NCBI GenBank assembly: GCA_023101485.1 | Contig: LVZB01000001.1 | Coordinates: 620,001-684,000, forward strand | Length of the DNA: 64,000 nucleotides | Reading direction: 5' to 3' | From: Pasteurellaceae bacterium Macca | GTDB lineage: Bacteria; Pseudomonadota; Gammaproteobacteria; Enterobacterales; Pasteurellaceae | Part shown: positions 8,983 through 17,782 of the stretch, in pieces | Numbering within the stretch: the first letter of the stretch is position 1 | Layout: each line of letters opens with the position of its first letter | The notes under the pieces: model-generated | Told to the model about the DNA's origin: nothing | What the model saw: the letters and a program-made list of their open reading frames with translations, nothing else | Database searches by the model: none | Program-made: the position numbers and the translations under genes

Positions 8983-9324
8983 ATGAGCGAACTAAATATT
9001 CCACTTATCTTTACCGATGCGGCAGCGAAAAAAGTGAAATCATTGATAGAGGGCGAAGACAACCCGAACCTCCGCTTACGTGTGTATATCACCGGGGGCG
9101 GATGTAGTGGCTTTCAGTATGGATTTACCTTTGATGATCAAATCAATGACGGTGACCTTACCATTGAGAATCAAAATGTCGGCTTAGTGGTTGATCCAAT
9201 GAGCTTGCAATATCTCATTGGGGGGACGGTTGATTATATTGAGGGGTTGGAAGGATCACGCTTTGTCGTGAATAATCCTAACGCAAGCTCTACCTGTGGT
9301 TGTGGCTCGTCATTTAGCATCTAA
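8983..9324 (+). CDS. erpA: Iron-sulfur cluster insertion protein ErpA
   Basis: 113-residue A-type carrier that hands Fe-S clusters to apo-proteins, including the isoprenoid enzymes. The three cluster-binding cysteines are in [11 protein letters not shown] and the C-terminal CGCGSSFSI. The frame is open to a GTG at 8947, but the ATG at 8983 follows GGAACAAAGA and gives the family length. It is divergent from the wzz-like gene. In Actinobacillus pleuropneumoniae erpA marks one border of the O-antigen cluster, as here. Confidence 0.96.
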   Translation: MSELNIPLIFTDAAAKKVKSLIEGEDNPNLRLRVYITGGGCSGFQYGFTFDDQINDGDLTIENQNVGLVVDPMSLQYLIGGTVDYIEGLEGSRFVVNNPNASSTCGCGSSFSI

Positions 9325-9343
9325 TACTTCCCTCTCTTTCAAA

Positions 9344-9369
9344 AGCCAATAGTTTCTATTGGCTTTTTT
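9344..9369 (+). terminator. erpA terminator (possibly bidirectional)
   Basis: Perfect 9-base stem AGCCAATAG/CTATTGGCT with a TTT loop and six Ts after it. It lies between the convergent erpA and waaC; a shorter T-run on the minus strand could also end waaC transcripts. Confidence 0.85.
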
Positions 9370-10336
9370 ATTCTCCGCAATACTCGGCTAACTGCGCAAT
9401 TACATCCCTCGGGGCAATATTTTCCATTCCACAGGCGGTTAAATAGTGCTGATTCTTGCCATAAGCGCCGATCAGATTCGCATCGGTTGCCCCATAAAGA
9501 ATAATATTCGGCTTATCCAATGCTGCCGTGAGGTGGGAAAGTCCCGTATCCACCGAAACCACTGCCCTCGCCCCTGCAATTTGACTGGCTAATTCCGTCA
9601 GCGAGCATTTGGCTAACACCTTAACCTTTGGCGAAACTTGGGCTAAACGCTCTGCCCGTGCGTATTCCAACGCATTACCCCACGGAAGGCGAACCTCCAT
9701 ACCTTGTTCCGTTAAGGCTTTTAAGAGTTCAGCCCAATGGCTTTCCGGCCAATGCTTATCAGCTCTTGTCGTGGCGTGGATTGCGAGAAGATAGGGAGAA
9801 CAAGCGGTCGAATTTATCGCACTTTTTGTAAAATGACGAGCAATGCCATAATCCCCCATTTCCGTTGGCAGTGGATAGCCTAAACTTTGTGCAAAAAGCT
9901 GGCGAATACGTTCAACCGCATGTTGCTGATAGGCAATAGAGAACGCATTATCATAAAAATAGGCACTTAGCCCTTCTCGGGCGGCGTGTTTGTCATAACC
10001 AAATTTTGTGCCTTGGGCGAAATGGGTGGCAAGCACGGCACTTTTTAATAAGCCTTGGGCATCAATCACCGCATCATACTCTGTTGCCTGTAATTGGTGT
10101 TTATAGGCTTGCCATTCTCGCCACGTTTGCCGTGAGAACAATTGCTTCCGCCAACGGCGAATAGCCACGGGAATAACGCTCTCTACCGCTGAATGCCAAC
10201 GAGGAATTTCCGCAAAAGCGGGCTCAACAACCCAATCTACTTGTAAGTGGGGAATTGCTCGCTGTGCATCGGTTAATGCGGGGAGAGTGTGAATTACATC
10301 CCCCATTGAAGAGGTTTTAATCAGGCAAATTTTCAT
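9368..10336 (-). CDS. waaC: Lipopolysaccharide heptosyltransferase I
   Basis: 322-residue GT9 enzyme adding the first L-glycero-D-manno-heptose to Kdo-lipid A. It opens MKICLIKTSSMGDVIHTLPAL, the diagnostic GT9 start with the conserved Asp. The C-terminal ADP-heptose site appears as SVDTGLSHLTAALDKPNIILYGATD. It overlaps the 3' end of waaF by 20 bases, so the two inner-core heptosyltransferases are transcribed together, waaF first. One uptake signal lies inside the gene near 9803. Confidence 0.93.
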   Translation of the reverse strand: MKICLIKTSSMGDVIHTLPALTDAQRAIPHLQVDWVVEPAFAEIPRWHSAVESVIPVAIRRWRKQLFSRQTWREWQAYKHQLQATEYDAVIDAQGLLKSAVLATHFAQGTKFGYDKHAAREGLSAYFYDNAFSIAYQQHAVERIRQLFAQSLGYPLPTEMGDYGIARHFTKSAINSTACSPYLLAIHATTRADKHWPESHWAELLKALTEQGMEVRLPWGNALEYARAERLAQVSPKVKVLAKCSLTELASQIAGARAVVSVDTGLSHLTAALDKPNIILYGATDANLIGAYGKNQHYLTACGMENIAPRDVIAQLAEYCGE

Positions 10337-11375
10337 TCGCAGACAATAATTGGGTTAATTTTTCGAACACTAACTGGGGCGAAATATCAATCAGACTTTG
10401 ATGATAGCCATTCTCTCCCTCACCTTGACGCACCTTGATCAGCCCCCCCTCAATTAAGCGAATAATCACCGCTTTATCGGAAAGCGGTGGGGTATATTGC
10501 GGGCTTGTTGGCCCATAAAGTGCCACCAGTGGACGATTGAGTGCGGCAGCAATGTGCATTAAGCCTGAATCATTACTCACAACGGCAACGCAATCGGCGA
10601 GTAAATCCACCGCTTGATTTAAATTCGTCTGTCCTGCTAAATTGATGCAATAGCGTTGTAACTCAGTAGGCAAGGTGGCAATAATCTCCTCCCCGACGGC
10701 GGTATCTTTGACTGAACCAAATAAACGCACGGTATAACCTTGCTCAATTAACATTTGAGCGAGGGTTGCATAGTGGTAGTGAGGGTAACGTTTTGCAGGT
10801 CCAAACTCCGCCCCAGGGCAAAAACCAATTGCAGGGCGATTTTCTCCATAGGCAAACTGCTTCCCAAAAGCGTGTTTGGTTTGTGCGATCTCCTCCGCCT
10901 TCACTTGCAAATACGGTTTTGGTAAAGGTAAAGCATCTGCCAACGGAATTACCCCTTTCTCGAAGGCAAGTGCCACATAGCGTTGCACCATCATCGGATA
11001 GTCATTTTTATTTTGGCGTAAATCGTTTAAGAAGCCATAACGCATCTCCCCTTTCCAACCTCGGCGGTGGGGAATGCGGGCAAAAAATGGAATAAAGGCG
11101 GATTTCAACGAATTTGGCAAGACAATCGCCATATCGTAACGATTTTGCAAACTTTTACCTAAATGATACCGCTCGCACAGGCGAAATGCCCCATGCCCAA
11201 TGGGCATAGAAATGCTTTGTCGCACCTCAGGCATTCGTGAAAGCAGAGGACGGCACCAATCCGGTGCCATCACATCAATTTCACACTCCGGATAATTGCG
11301 TTTAAGTTGTTGATAAAGGGCGTGGGACATCATCATATCCCCGACCCACGATGGCGCAATAACTAAAATATTCAT
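10317..11375 (-). CDS. waaF: Lipopolysaccharide heptosyltransferase II
   Basis: 352-residue GT9 enzyme that adds the second heptose to the LPS inner core. The N terminus reads MNILVIAPSWVGDMMMSHALYQQLK and the donor-binding part has SNDSGLMHIAAALNRPLVALYGPTSP, both characteristic of WaaF. It begins eight bases after oapB, so an oapA-oapB-waaF-waaC transcription unit is possible. Confidence 0.94.
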   Translation of the reverse strand: MNILVIAPSWVGDMMMSHALYQQLKRNYPECEIDVMAPDWCRPLLSRMPEVRQSISMPIGHGAFRLCERYHLGKSLQNRYDMAIVLPNSLKSAFIPFFARIPHRRGWKGEMRYGFLNDLRQNKNDYPMMVQRYVALAFEKGVIPLADALPLPKPYLQVKAEEIAQTKHAFGKQFAYGENRPAIGFCPGAEFGPAKRYPHYHYATLAQMLIEQGYTVRLFGSVKDTAVGEEIIATLPTELQRYCINLAGQTNLNQAVDLLADCVAVVSNDSGLMHIAAALNRPLVALYGPTSPQYTPPLSDKAVIIRLIEGGLIKVRQGEGENGYHQSLIDISPQLVFEKLTQLLSANENLPD

Positions 11376-11383
11376 GAAATTCC

Positions 11384-11791
11384 TTACTGACGAATGCAGT
11401 TATCCGCCAAGATTTTGCCACGGTTATCACTTAACTGCCCTCTGCCGTTAAAATCTTCCCGCCATATCCAACGGATATTGCTATATTTTTTCCCTATTTT
11501 TGTCACGGCTGAGGAAAGTTTATGGGAGGTTTGGTTAAAGGTGACCTGTATCGCTTTACTTTTTTGATTACTATTCGGTTGAACCCGAACCTTTTGATTT
11601 TTTTGACAGCGATACTCCACCACTTTAGGCATTTTTTGCGTCGCACGTTGTCGAGTGACGGGCTTACTCGGCTGTTGTTGATGGCTTTGAACATCCTCAA
11701 TCTGAGAAACGGGGGTTAATGCCGGTGGTACTGCACAGCCATTAAGCATGAGTAAACCCACTAACAATATCATTGATTTTATATTGAACAT
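11384..11791 (-). CDS. oapB: Opacity-associated lipoprotein OapB
   Basis: 135-residue predicted lipoprotein with signal peptide and lipobox LLMLNGC (Cys19). The mature part holds YRCQKNQKVRVQ and a second cysteine in ILADNCIRQ, a pattern like the MliC lysozyme-inhibitor fold. It follows oapA directly, as in Haemophilus influenzae, where oapA and oapB affect colony opacity; oapB itself has no well-defined biochemical role. A ribosome binding site AAGGA precedes the ATG at 11791. Confidence 0.8.
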   Translation of the reverse strand: MFNIKSMILLVGLLMLNGCAVPPALTPVSQIEDVQSHQQQPSKPVTRQRATQKMPKVVEYRCQKNQKVRVQPNSNQKSKAIQVTFNQTSHKLSSAVTKIGKKYSNIRWIWREDFNGRGQLSDNRGKILADNCIRQ

Positions 11792-11807
11792 TATCTTTCC
11801 TTAAAGC

Positions 11808-11835
11808 AACAGGGCAACGACGACGTTGCCCTGTT
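11808..11835 (-). other. Strong hairpin between oapA and oapB
   Basis: Perfect 12-base stem AACAGGGCAACG/CGTTGCCCTGTT with a four-base loop between the oapA stop and the oapB ribosome binding site. On the minus strand it is followed only by GCTTT, so it is not a full intrinsic terminator; it may stabilise the oapA message or reduce oapB expression. Confidence 0.6.
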
Positions 11836-11839
11836 TAGA

Positions 11840-13138
11840 TTATTTGAACGTATAGCTACCGTTCGCTTGACGAGTATATTTCCCCGCACCGACACTCATT
11901 TCCGCAACACGATTATGTTTATCTAATCGCACGACCACTTTCTCACCCACTTTCAGATTACTCACTGCATTGTTGGCTTTACCCATGGCATTCACATCTG
12001 CGATGTTAAGGTTGTTTTCACGGAAAAGTTGCATCAAAGAAACCCCTTTCGGTACAGTTAAGGTTTTACTTGATACTACACCATTTGCGGAAGTTGCCGA
12101 TGATGTTTCCTTTAATGTTGGCTGTTTTACTTGAACAGCCGAAGTGCTAGCAGTACGCTCAACACGCTGAGCATCTCCTTTCTTTTGCTCCGTTTTAGCT
12201 GGCGGTGTTGGCGTCGCTTTCACTAAACGCTCAACCTTATGTTCCTTAGCTTTTTCAACTGTTTTTACCGTCTGAGTAGGAGAAGAATGCTCTGCTTGGT
12301 AGATCACACTCCCTGAAACAGTTGGTTTTTTCACTGGTTCAACAACGATTGGCTTAATCTCCACAGGTTTTGCGGTTTCAGCTAAAGGTGCTGTAGTTGC
12401 ATTATTTGCAGAAGCCGTCGGTTGAGCTGCTATTACGCTATCCGCTGATGATGGCACCGTCGCTATAGCTTGCCCTTGTTGTGAAGGCTGTTCATTTTGT
12501 TGCTGTACTTGAGCCTGTTGTTGTGCTTGTTGCGCCAATTCTTTGGCTTTTTCTTCCGCACGTTTTGCATCTGCCTCATTCACTGAACGGAAATCAATCG
12601 GTAAATTAGTACCTTGTTCTTGAAGCGCTTCTACTGTTTCTGGTGCTTTCGGTTTTAATAAGAAAAAGACCAATAAAAGAGCCAATGCCAATAAAATCAC
12701 TAAAATAAGACGACGATACTTACCTGGTATTTTCTCTATCGTAGCTGGTTTTTCTGAGCTCGAAACGGTTGGAATAATTCGCTCTTGAGAAGTATTCAAG
12801 TTCTCAGAGGGTGTTTTTTCCTCATTTACCGCTGTTTTTTCCAACTCTTCTTTTTTTGAATTATCGGATGTTGGTTGATTTTCGACAACAGGCGCAAAAG
12901 CAAAACCCGATGATTTCGCAGACTGTGCTGATTGTTGAGCCTGCTCCTCCATAGTCGCGAAATCTTGCGCTGTTTCTACTGGGCGTTTCATCACTGGAGT
13001 GAAAGTATGCCCTGGCGATTGATTTGAACGAACAGATACATTGACTTTCGTCGCATTATTTTTTATTTCCTGAGTATCATTTACAGGGTTTGAAGTGCCA
13101 AAGGTCGGTTCTTTGCGCATATTGTTATTTTGGGTCAT
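11840..13138 (-). CDS. oapA: Opacity-associated protein OapA
   Basis: 432 residues from the ATG at 13138, preceded by TTGGA at good spacing; an upstream start at 13171 would add 11 residues without a visible ribosome binding site. It is a bitopic inner-membrane protein: a polar cytoplasmic region, a basic GKYRRL stop-transfer edge and membrane helix (ILVILLALALLLVFFLL), a long Gln/Ala/Pro-rich periplasmic linker, and a C-terminal OapA/LysM-like domain (about the last 80 residues, SLMQLFRENNLNIADVNAM through VGEKVVVRLD). In H. influenzae OapA is needed for the transparent colony phenotype and adherence. The domain is related to peptidoglycan-binding modules, suggesting a link to the cell wall. 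Confidence 0.88.
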   Translation of the reverse strand: MTQNNNMRKEPTFGTSNPVNDTQEIKNNATKVNVSVRSNQSPGHTFTPVMKRPVETAQDFATMEEQAQQSAQSAKSSGFAFAPVVENQPTSDNSKKEELEKTAVNEEKTPSENLNTSQERIIPTVSSSEKPATIEKIPGKYRRLILVILLALALLLVFFLLKPKAPETVEALQEQGTNLPIDFRSVNEADAKRAEEKAKELAQQAQQQAQVQQQNEQPSQQGQAIATVPSSADSVIAAQPTASANNATTAPLAETAKPVEIKPIVVEPVKKPTVSGSVIYQAEHSSPTQTVKTVEKAKEHKVERLVKATPTPPAKTEQKKGDAQRVERTASTSAVQVKQPTLKETSSATSANGVVSSKTLTVPKGVSLMQLFRENNLNIADVNAMGKANNAVSNLKVGEKVVVRLDKHNRVAEMSVGAGKYTRQANGSYTFK

Positions 13139-13233
13139 AAAATTCCAACTGAGTTTGAATAAATTGAACAAAAAAGTGTGGGCATTTTAAAGGATTTCTG
13201 CCAAATCAGCACGACCTTTCCCCAAAATCACCT

Positions 13234-13281
13234 ACAAGCGGTCAAATTTTTGCATAAATTTACATATTTTTGACCGCTTGT
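13234..13281. repeat. Inverted pair of uptake signal sequences
   Basis: ACAAGCGGTC (13234-13243) and GACCGCTTGT (13272-13281) are inverted copies separated by 28 AT-rich bases. Paired USS between genes are known to act as stem-loops; this one lies upstream of oapA and downstream of the esterase gene. A separate intrinsic terminator follows at 13298-13335. Confidence 0.8.
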
Positions 13282-13297
13282 TTCCTTTTCTTAAGGT

Positions 13298-13335
13298 AAA
13301 AAAGATCAACGCTAATCCATTGAATTAGCGTTGAT
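13298..13335 (-). terminator. Terminator of the ATP-grasp/esterase operon
   Basis: Perfect 12-base stem ATCAACGCTAAT/ATTAGCGTTGAT with a 7-base loop (13305-13335); on the minus strand it is followed by CTTTTTTACC. It lies 12 bases after the esterase stop. Confidence 0.85.
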
Positions 13336-13347
13336 TTAAGCCTTTTG

Positions 13348-14100
13348 CTAAATAATGCCTTGTTCTGCTAATTTAGAGAGGAAAAACGGCATCTGCACTC
13401 GCCACCAAGGCCAGTCGTGATCGACATCATAACCCCAATAATCGAACCACCCTTCAATGCCTTTAGCACGGAAGGCTTCTTCTAAACGTTGAGTATCGGC
13501 AATATGCTGTTCTTCCCACGCCCCTTGCCCCACTGCCACAATATAATGATTTTGGCGATAACGGGATAAGAACCAGTCGTCATGCTGATTCCAAAGGTAA
13601 TCCATTGGCGAGTTAAAATAGACCGCTTGATCGCCGTAGTACTCCTGAGTAAAGAAACGAGCATCATACACACCACTTAACGCAATCGCAGTATCAAACA
13701 GATCAGGATGACGCAGGGCAAAATTCATTGTATGGAAAGCGCCCATACTACAACCTGTTGCGATCATCGAACCTCCCCAATGGGATTCATGACGAATCAA
13801 GGGCACGAGCTCATTTAAGATATAGCGATCATAGGCATCATGAGCTAATGCCATATCGTGGGCAGATTTATAAACAGCCAGCCAAGACTCACTATCAAAG
13901 GAATCAGGCGTGTAGAACTTCACTAACCCCCGATCAATAAAAGCTCGGCAGGCTTCAATCATACCAAAATTGCCATACTCATTTTGATTGCCCCCCGAAG
14001 AAGGAAACACAATCACTGGCTTGCCGGCATGACCATAGACGTTAAAGTGCATCTCACGCCCTAATTCGCCACTCCAATGGCGACGTTTTTCAAAGTGCAT
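13348..14100 (-). CDS. Esterase-family alpha/beta hydrolase, partner of an ATP-grasp protein
   Basis: 250-residue protein resembling the putative-esterase (COG4947-like) family. The nucleophile elbow is G-C-S118-M-G (116-120), the oxyanion region is near FPSSGGNQNEYG (32-43), and a likely catalytic His is H228 in DVDHDWPWW. There is no signal peptide or membrane segment, so it is probably cytoplasmic. Its ATG overlaps the stop of the ATP-grasp gene by one base (TAATG), a sign of translational coupling and joint function. The substrate is unknown; hydrolysis of an ester or amide made or used by the ATP-grasp partner is an inference from the pairing. Confidence 0.7.
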   Translation of the reverse strand: MHFEKRRHWSGELGREMHFNVYGHAGKPVIVFPSSGGNQNEYGNFGMIEACRAFIDRGLVKFYTPDSFDSESWLAVYKSAHDMALAHDAYDRYILNELVPLIRHESHWGGSMIATGCSMGAFHTMNFALRHPDLFDTAIALSGVYDARFFTQEYYGDQAVYFNSPMDYLWNQHDDWFLSRYRQNHYIVAVGQGAWEEQHIADTQRLEEAFRAKGIEGWFDYWGYDVDHDWPWWRVQMPFFLSKLAEQGII

Positions 14101-15287
14101 TACGCCTCCCCTTGTTTCTGTTGCGCAAATTGGGCGATCTCACGCATCTCTTGAAGTGTTTCGGTGCGCGCTAAAATGCCCTCTTCGCCCATAATTTTGG
14201 CGAAAACACCCGGAACGTGCTGAACGCTAATGATATTTCCACCATATTTTTGGCAAATATCGGCAATGCTATGCACATAATTTTTGTTGGCTTTGCGTGA
14301 GATATACACCACATTCCACGGATGTTGAATGTCGGTGTAAAAACGGTTTTCTTTCACCACATTCGCGTATTCACGGAACACATCAAAATCGTTTGCATAG
14401 TTCCACATATCAATTGTTAAACCACCCGGCGGACGGCAGTTGATTTCAAGGGGCATTAGCTCCCCAGTTTTCTTGGTGCGGAAAAATTCAAAGTGGAAAA
14501 AACGCTCCTGCACCTTAAACGCATCCACACATTTTTGCCCTAATTTAACTAAATCAGGGGCAATTTCCCGTGGCACGTAGTAGTACATATCGTTATCTTT
14601 TTCCACCGTTTCGAGCACCACTTCCGAATACTCTAAACTAGAATAGAAGACAATATTGCCGTCTTTATCCGTTAAACCATCAAAGGTAACGATATCGCCG
14701 TCAATAAACTCCTCCATAATGTATTCCACATTAGCATTACGATAACCGAAGAACGCTTCTAACGCTTGGGCGGATTTAATTTTGTAGGTATCACTCGCCC
14801 CCACGCCAGAATTTGGCTTAATAATCACAGGGAATTTCAACTGTTTTGCCAATTTGCGTGCATCGTCATCCCCATTAAATACTCGCCCTTGAGCCACTTT
14901 CAGCCCCGCTTTACGGAAGACTTCTTTCATTTGCGCTTTCGTTTTAATGGCTAACATATCCGCCGATTTATAGCCCGGCACATTGAAATCAGTACGGAGT
15001 TTGGCGTCTAATTCCAACCAATATTCATTATGGGATTCAATGCGATCAATCCGTCCATATTTATGGGCAAAATAGCCCACGGCACGATAAACTTGGTCAT
15101 AATCTTCCATATTATCAACACGATAATATTCTGTGAGGGATTGGCGTAGCGTATCGCTCAACTGTTCGTAGGGCGTATCGGCGATACCGAGTGTGTGAAA
15201 GCCTGCTTCACGCAACCGAACCGCAAAGGTTTCGAAATTAGTTGGGAAGTGAGGTGAGATCATCACAAAATTTTTAGGACTGGACAT
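14100..15287 (-). CDS. ATP-grasp domain protein of unknown substrate
   Basis: 395-residue protein with an ATP-grasp core: the ATP-binding lysine and loop IIKPNSGVGAS (155-165), the EEFIDGD hinge/adenine segment (192-198), HFEFF (265-269) and the metal-binding EINCRPPGG (281-289). The layout resembles the carbamoyl-phosphate-synthase/carnosine-synthase type of ligase, which joins a carboxylate to an amine through an acyl phosphate. No carbamoyl-phosphate or biotin-carboxylase partner domains are present. It is followed by an overlapping esterase gene. The product is not predictable from sequence; a small peptide or amide is the family-based guess. Confidence 0.75.
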   Translation of the reverse strand: MSSPKNFVMISPHFPTNFETFAVRLREAGFHTLGIADTPYEQLSDTLRQSLTEYYRVDNMEDYDQVYRAVGYFAHKYGRIDRIESHNEYWLELDAKLRTDFNVPGYKSADMLAIKTKAQMKEVFRKAGLKVAQGRVFNGDDDARKLAKQLKFPVIIKPNSGVGASDTYKIKSAQALEAFFGYRNANVEYIMEEFIDGDIVTFDGLTDKDGNIVFYSSLEYSEVVLETVEKDNDMYYYVPREIAPDLVKLGQKCVDAFKVQERFFHFEFFRTKKTGELMPLEINCRPPGGLTIDMWNYANDFDVFREYANVVKENRFYTDIQHPWNVVYISRKANKNYVHSIADICQKYGGNIISVQHVPGVFAKIMGEEGILARTETLQEMREIAQFAQQKQGEA

Positions 15288-15405
15288 TGTGTTTCTCCGC
15301 TGTTGTTATAAAGGCGGTTTATTATACTGATTTTCGTTGTTGTAAAAAGGAATAAATAGTCATCTTAATCGGGATTTTTCCAGGTCAAAACAACGAAAAG
15401 AATCT

Positions 15406-15438
15406 TGTGCTTCTTGTTTGCAAGAAGGTTATTGCACA
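15406..15438 (+). other. Two-tier hairpin upstream of thiP
   Basis: CTTCTTG (15410-15416) and CAAGAAG (15421-15427) form a perfect 7-base stem with a TTTG loop, flanked by TGTGC (15406-15410) and GCACA (15434-15438), also complementary. It lies 90 bases before thiP. The thiamine pyrophosphate riboswitch motif (CUGAGA and its partner) is not seen here. Role unknown. Confidence 0.35.
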
Positions 15439-15526
15439 GGTAAAAAAAGGATTTATGCAATAAAAACCGAATAGTGCAAAATTCTGTTAAAATTCGACCG
15501 CTTGTATTTTTTCACAGGGCGGAAAA

Positions 15527-17107
15527 TTGCGTTTTTTAACTAGATTGATGGCGTGGGGAATCTATTTTTCCATTATCGGGCTTTATGGGTTTAGCCTGTG
15601 GGCGATTTTTTCCCACCAAGGGGAGGAAAGCCAATGGACGTTGGCACAATCCCTACCGATTCTGCAACAGAGCCTGTTTCAGGCGGGGCTGTCGTCTATT
15701 CTTGCCACCCTATTAGGCGTGCTTCTGGCGCGGAGTCTGTTCTATTTACGTTTTATCGGGCAAGGGGCGCTCACTAAGCTATTTAGCTTTGTGTGGGCGT
15801 TGCCTTCCCTTGTGGTCATTTTCGCCCTTATCGGTGTATGGGGTAATTCTGGCTGGGTAAAACAGCTCGCTTTAATGATGGGGCTGGATTGGGATTACTC
15901 GCTCTATGGATTGCAAGGTATTCTCTTTGCCCATCTCTTTTTAAATGTGCCGTTGGTGGCGAAATACTACTTAGAAGGGCTCTGTTTGATCCCTTCCTCA
16001 CAACATAAATTAGCCACTCAACTTCATCTGCAAGGGTGGGCTTTTTTCCACATTGTGGAATTGCCTGTCTTTAAACGGGTTGTGCCATCGGCATTTACCG
16101 CCGTTTTTCTTCTTTGCTTTACTAGCTTCCCGATTGTGCTGATCTTAGGTGGCGGACCAAAATACAGCACCCTTGAAGTGGCGATTTATCAAGCCGTGAC
16201 CTTTGAATTTGATTTTGCCAAAGCGGTGATGTTGATTCTCCTCCAACTGGCTATCGGCGTGGTGTTACAACTGTTAATGCAAAGGGTCGTCAATCGCCAA
16301 CGCCCAAGCACAACGGCGTTACCGGTGGCAGAAATTTGGCGAGGGAATGTCACTGGCTGGCGAAAATACGGGCTACAAGCGGTGTTATTTGTGGGCTGTT
16401 TTGCTATTTTCTTGCCCCTTGCCAATGTGGTATGGCAAGGGATCAGTGTGCCGAATTTGGCGGAAAAGCTCCATTCGCCGATACTGTGGCAAGCAAGCCT
16501 TTACTCACTCTTATTAAGCCTAATGAGTGGTGTGATTGTGGTGGCGATAGCCTATCTCCTCGCCCTTGAAGCGCGAAGACTGGCTTATCGCCAGCAAAAA
16601 GGTTACCTGAATATCTTGGTAGGCGTGAGTATTTACCCCTTAATTTTACCGGTGTTTATGTTGGCGGTGGGGCTGTTTTTACTGTTGATGGACGTAGAAT
16701 TAAGCACGGGGCAACTCCTCACTTTATTAGCCGTCTGTAATGCATTGATTCTTTTGCCTTATATTTACCGCATTCTTAGTGTTCCGCTTTTGGAAATTTA
16801 TCTCACCCAAGATAAACTCGCCCGTAGCCTTGGGCTAAAAGGTTGGCAACGTTGGCGGATTGCAGAAATGCACTATCTTCTCCACCCTCTGAGGAACGCT
16901 TTTGCTTTGGCGATGTCTGCCAGTTTGGGAAATTTCTCCCTGATTGCGTTTTTCGGTACGCCGGATTTCGCCACCCTCCCCTTTTTACTTTATCAACAGC
17001 TCGGGAGTTACCGAATTGATGATGCCAGTTTAACGGCACTCTTTTTACTTTTATTTGCTTGGCTCCCTGTGTTATGGATTGATCAATATGATTCACTTAA
17101 ATCTTGA
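15527..17107 (+). CDS. thiP: Thiamine ABC transporter permease ThiP
   Basis: 526-residue inner-membrane permease with two fused binding-protein-dependent transport domains and about twelve membrane helices; each half has the EAA-type loop (for example [28 protein letters not shown] and [28 protein letters not shown]). It imports thiamine or its phosphates with ThiQ. The start is a TTG at 15527 preceded by AGGGCGGAAAA; the next ATG (15548) has no ribosome binding site. The periplasmic binding protein gene thiB, usually directly upstream, is absent: the upstream gene is on the other strand. Confidence 0.9.
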   Translation: MRFLTRLMAWGIYFSIIGLYGFSLWAIFSHQGEESQWTLAQSLPILQQSLFQAGLSSILATLLGVLLARSLFYLRFIGQGALTKLFSFVWALPSLVVIFALIGVWGNSGWVKQLALMMGLDWDYSLYGLQGILFAHLFLNVPLVAKYYLEGLCLIPSSQHKLATQLHLQGWAFFHIVELPVFKRVVPSAFTAVFLLCFTSFPIVLILGGGPKYSTLEVAIYQAVTFEFDFAKAVMLILLQLAIGVVLQLLMQRVVNRQRPSTTALPVAEIWRGNVTGWRKYGLQAVLFVGCFAIFLPLANVVWQGISVPNLAEKLHSPILWQASLYSLLLSLMSGVIVVAIAYLLALEARRLAYRQQKGYLNILVGVSIYPLILPVFMLAVGLFLLLMDVELSTGQLLTLLAVCNALILLPYIYRILSVPLLEIYLTQDKLARSLGLKGWQRWRIAEMHYLLHPLRNAFALAMSASLGNFSLIAFFGTPDFATLPFLLYQQLGSYRIDDASLTALFLLLFAWLPVLWIDQYDSLKS

Positions 17108-17717
17108 ATTTGACTACCCCGAAATGCCAATGGCATTTCAGCTGGATGTTCAGCGTGGTGAGCGTTTAGCCATTGTGGGGGAGAGCGGGGCTGGAAAAAG
17201 CACCCTCTTGAATTTGATTGCCGGCTTTGAGCAGGCCTCTCGAGGGGAATTATGGCTAAATGGGCAGAACCACTTTGCCACCGAACCAGCCCAACGCCCT
17301 GTGGCGATGTTGTTTCAAGATAACAATCTCTTTTTGCATTTAACGGTGGTGCAAAATATCGGTTTAGGCTTAGCTCCTCGTTTAATGCTTAACGCCACTC
17401 AACAACGCCAAGTGGCAGAAATCGCCCACGCAATGGGTATTGAAACGCTTCTTTCTCGCCGTGGGGATCAGCTTTCCGGTGGGCAGAAACAGCGTGTGGC
17501 ATTGGCACGGACATTGCTACAAGAGAAACCTATTTTGCTGTTAGATGAACCTTTTTCCGCCCTTGACCCCAAACGGCGAGGGGAGATGCAACAGTTAGTC
17601 CATACACTTTGCTTACAACGGGATCTCACTTTGTTAATGGTGACTCACCAACTCGATGAAGTGGCTGAGTATGTCAGTGGCGTGCGACATATTGAAAATG
17701 GGCGGATTGTGTGCTAG
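17088..17717 (+). CDS. thiQ: Thiamine ABC transporter ATP-binding protein ThiQ
   Basis: 209 residues from the ATG at 17088, inside the last codons of thiP (20-base overlap). Walker [11 protein letters not shown]-loop LFQDNNLF, signature [14 protein letters not shown] and Walker [13 protein letters not shown] are all intact, followed by the H-loop THQLDE. It drives the ThiP permease. An upstream start at 17055 would only add residues overlapping ThiP. Confidence 0.93.
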   Translation: MIHLNLEFDYPEMPMAFQLDVQRGERLAIVGESGAGKSTLLNLIAGFEQASRGELWLNGQNHFATEPAQRPVAMLFQDNNLFLHLTVVQNIGLGLAPRLMLNATQQRQVAEIAHAMGIETLLSRRGDQLSGGQKQRVALARTLLQEKPILLLDEPFSALDPKRRGEMQQLVHTLCLQRDLTLLMVTHQLDEVAEYVSGVRHIENGRIVC

Positions 17718-17782
17718 TCAAAGGCTGATTTTTTCAGTATATTAGCGACTTTTTATTATCTTCTTATTTTAACGAGGTTTTT

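Noticed and set aside
15288-15526. TPP riboswitch upstream of thiP
   Set aside because: The required CUGAGA-type motif and its partner segment were not found on either strand.
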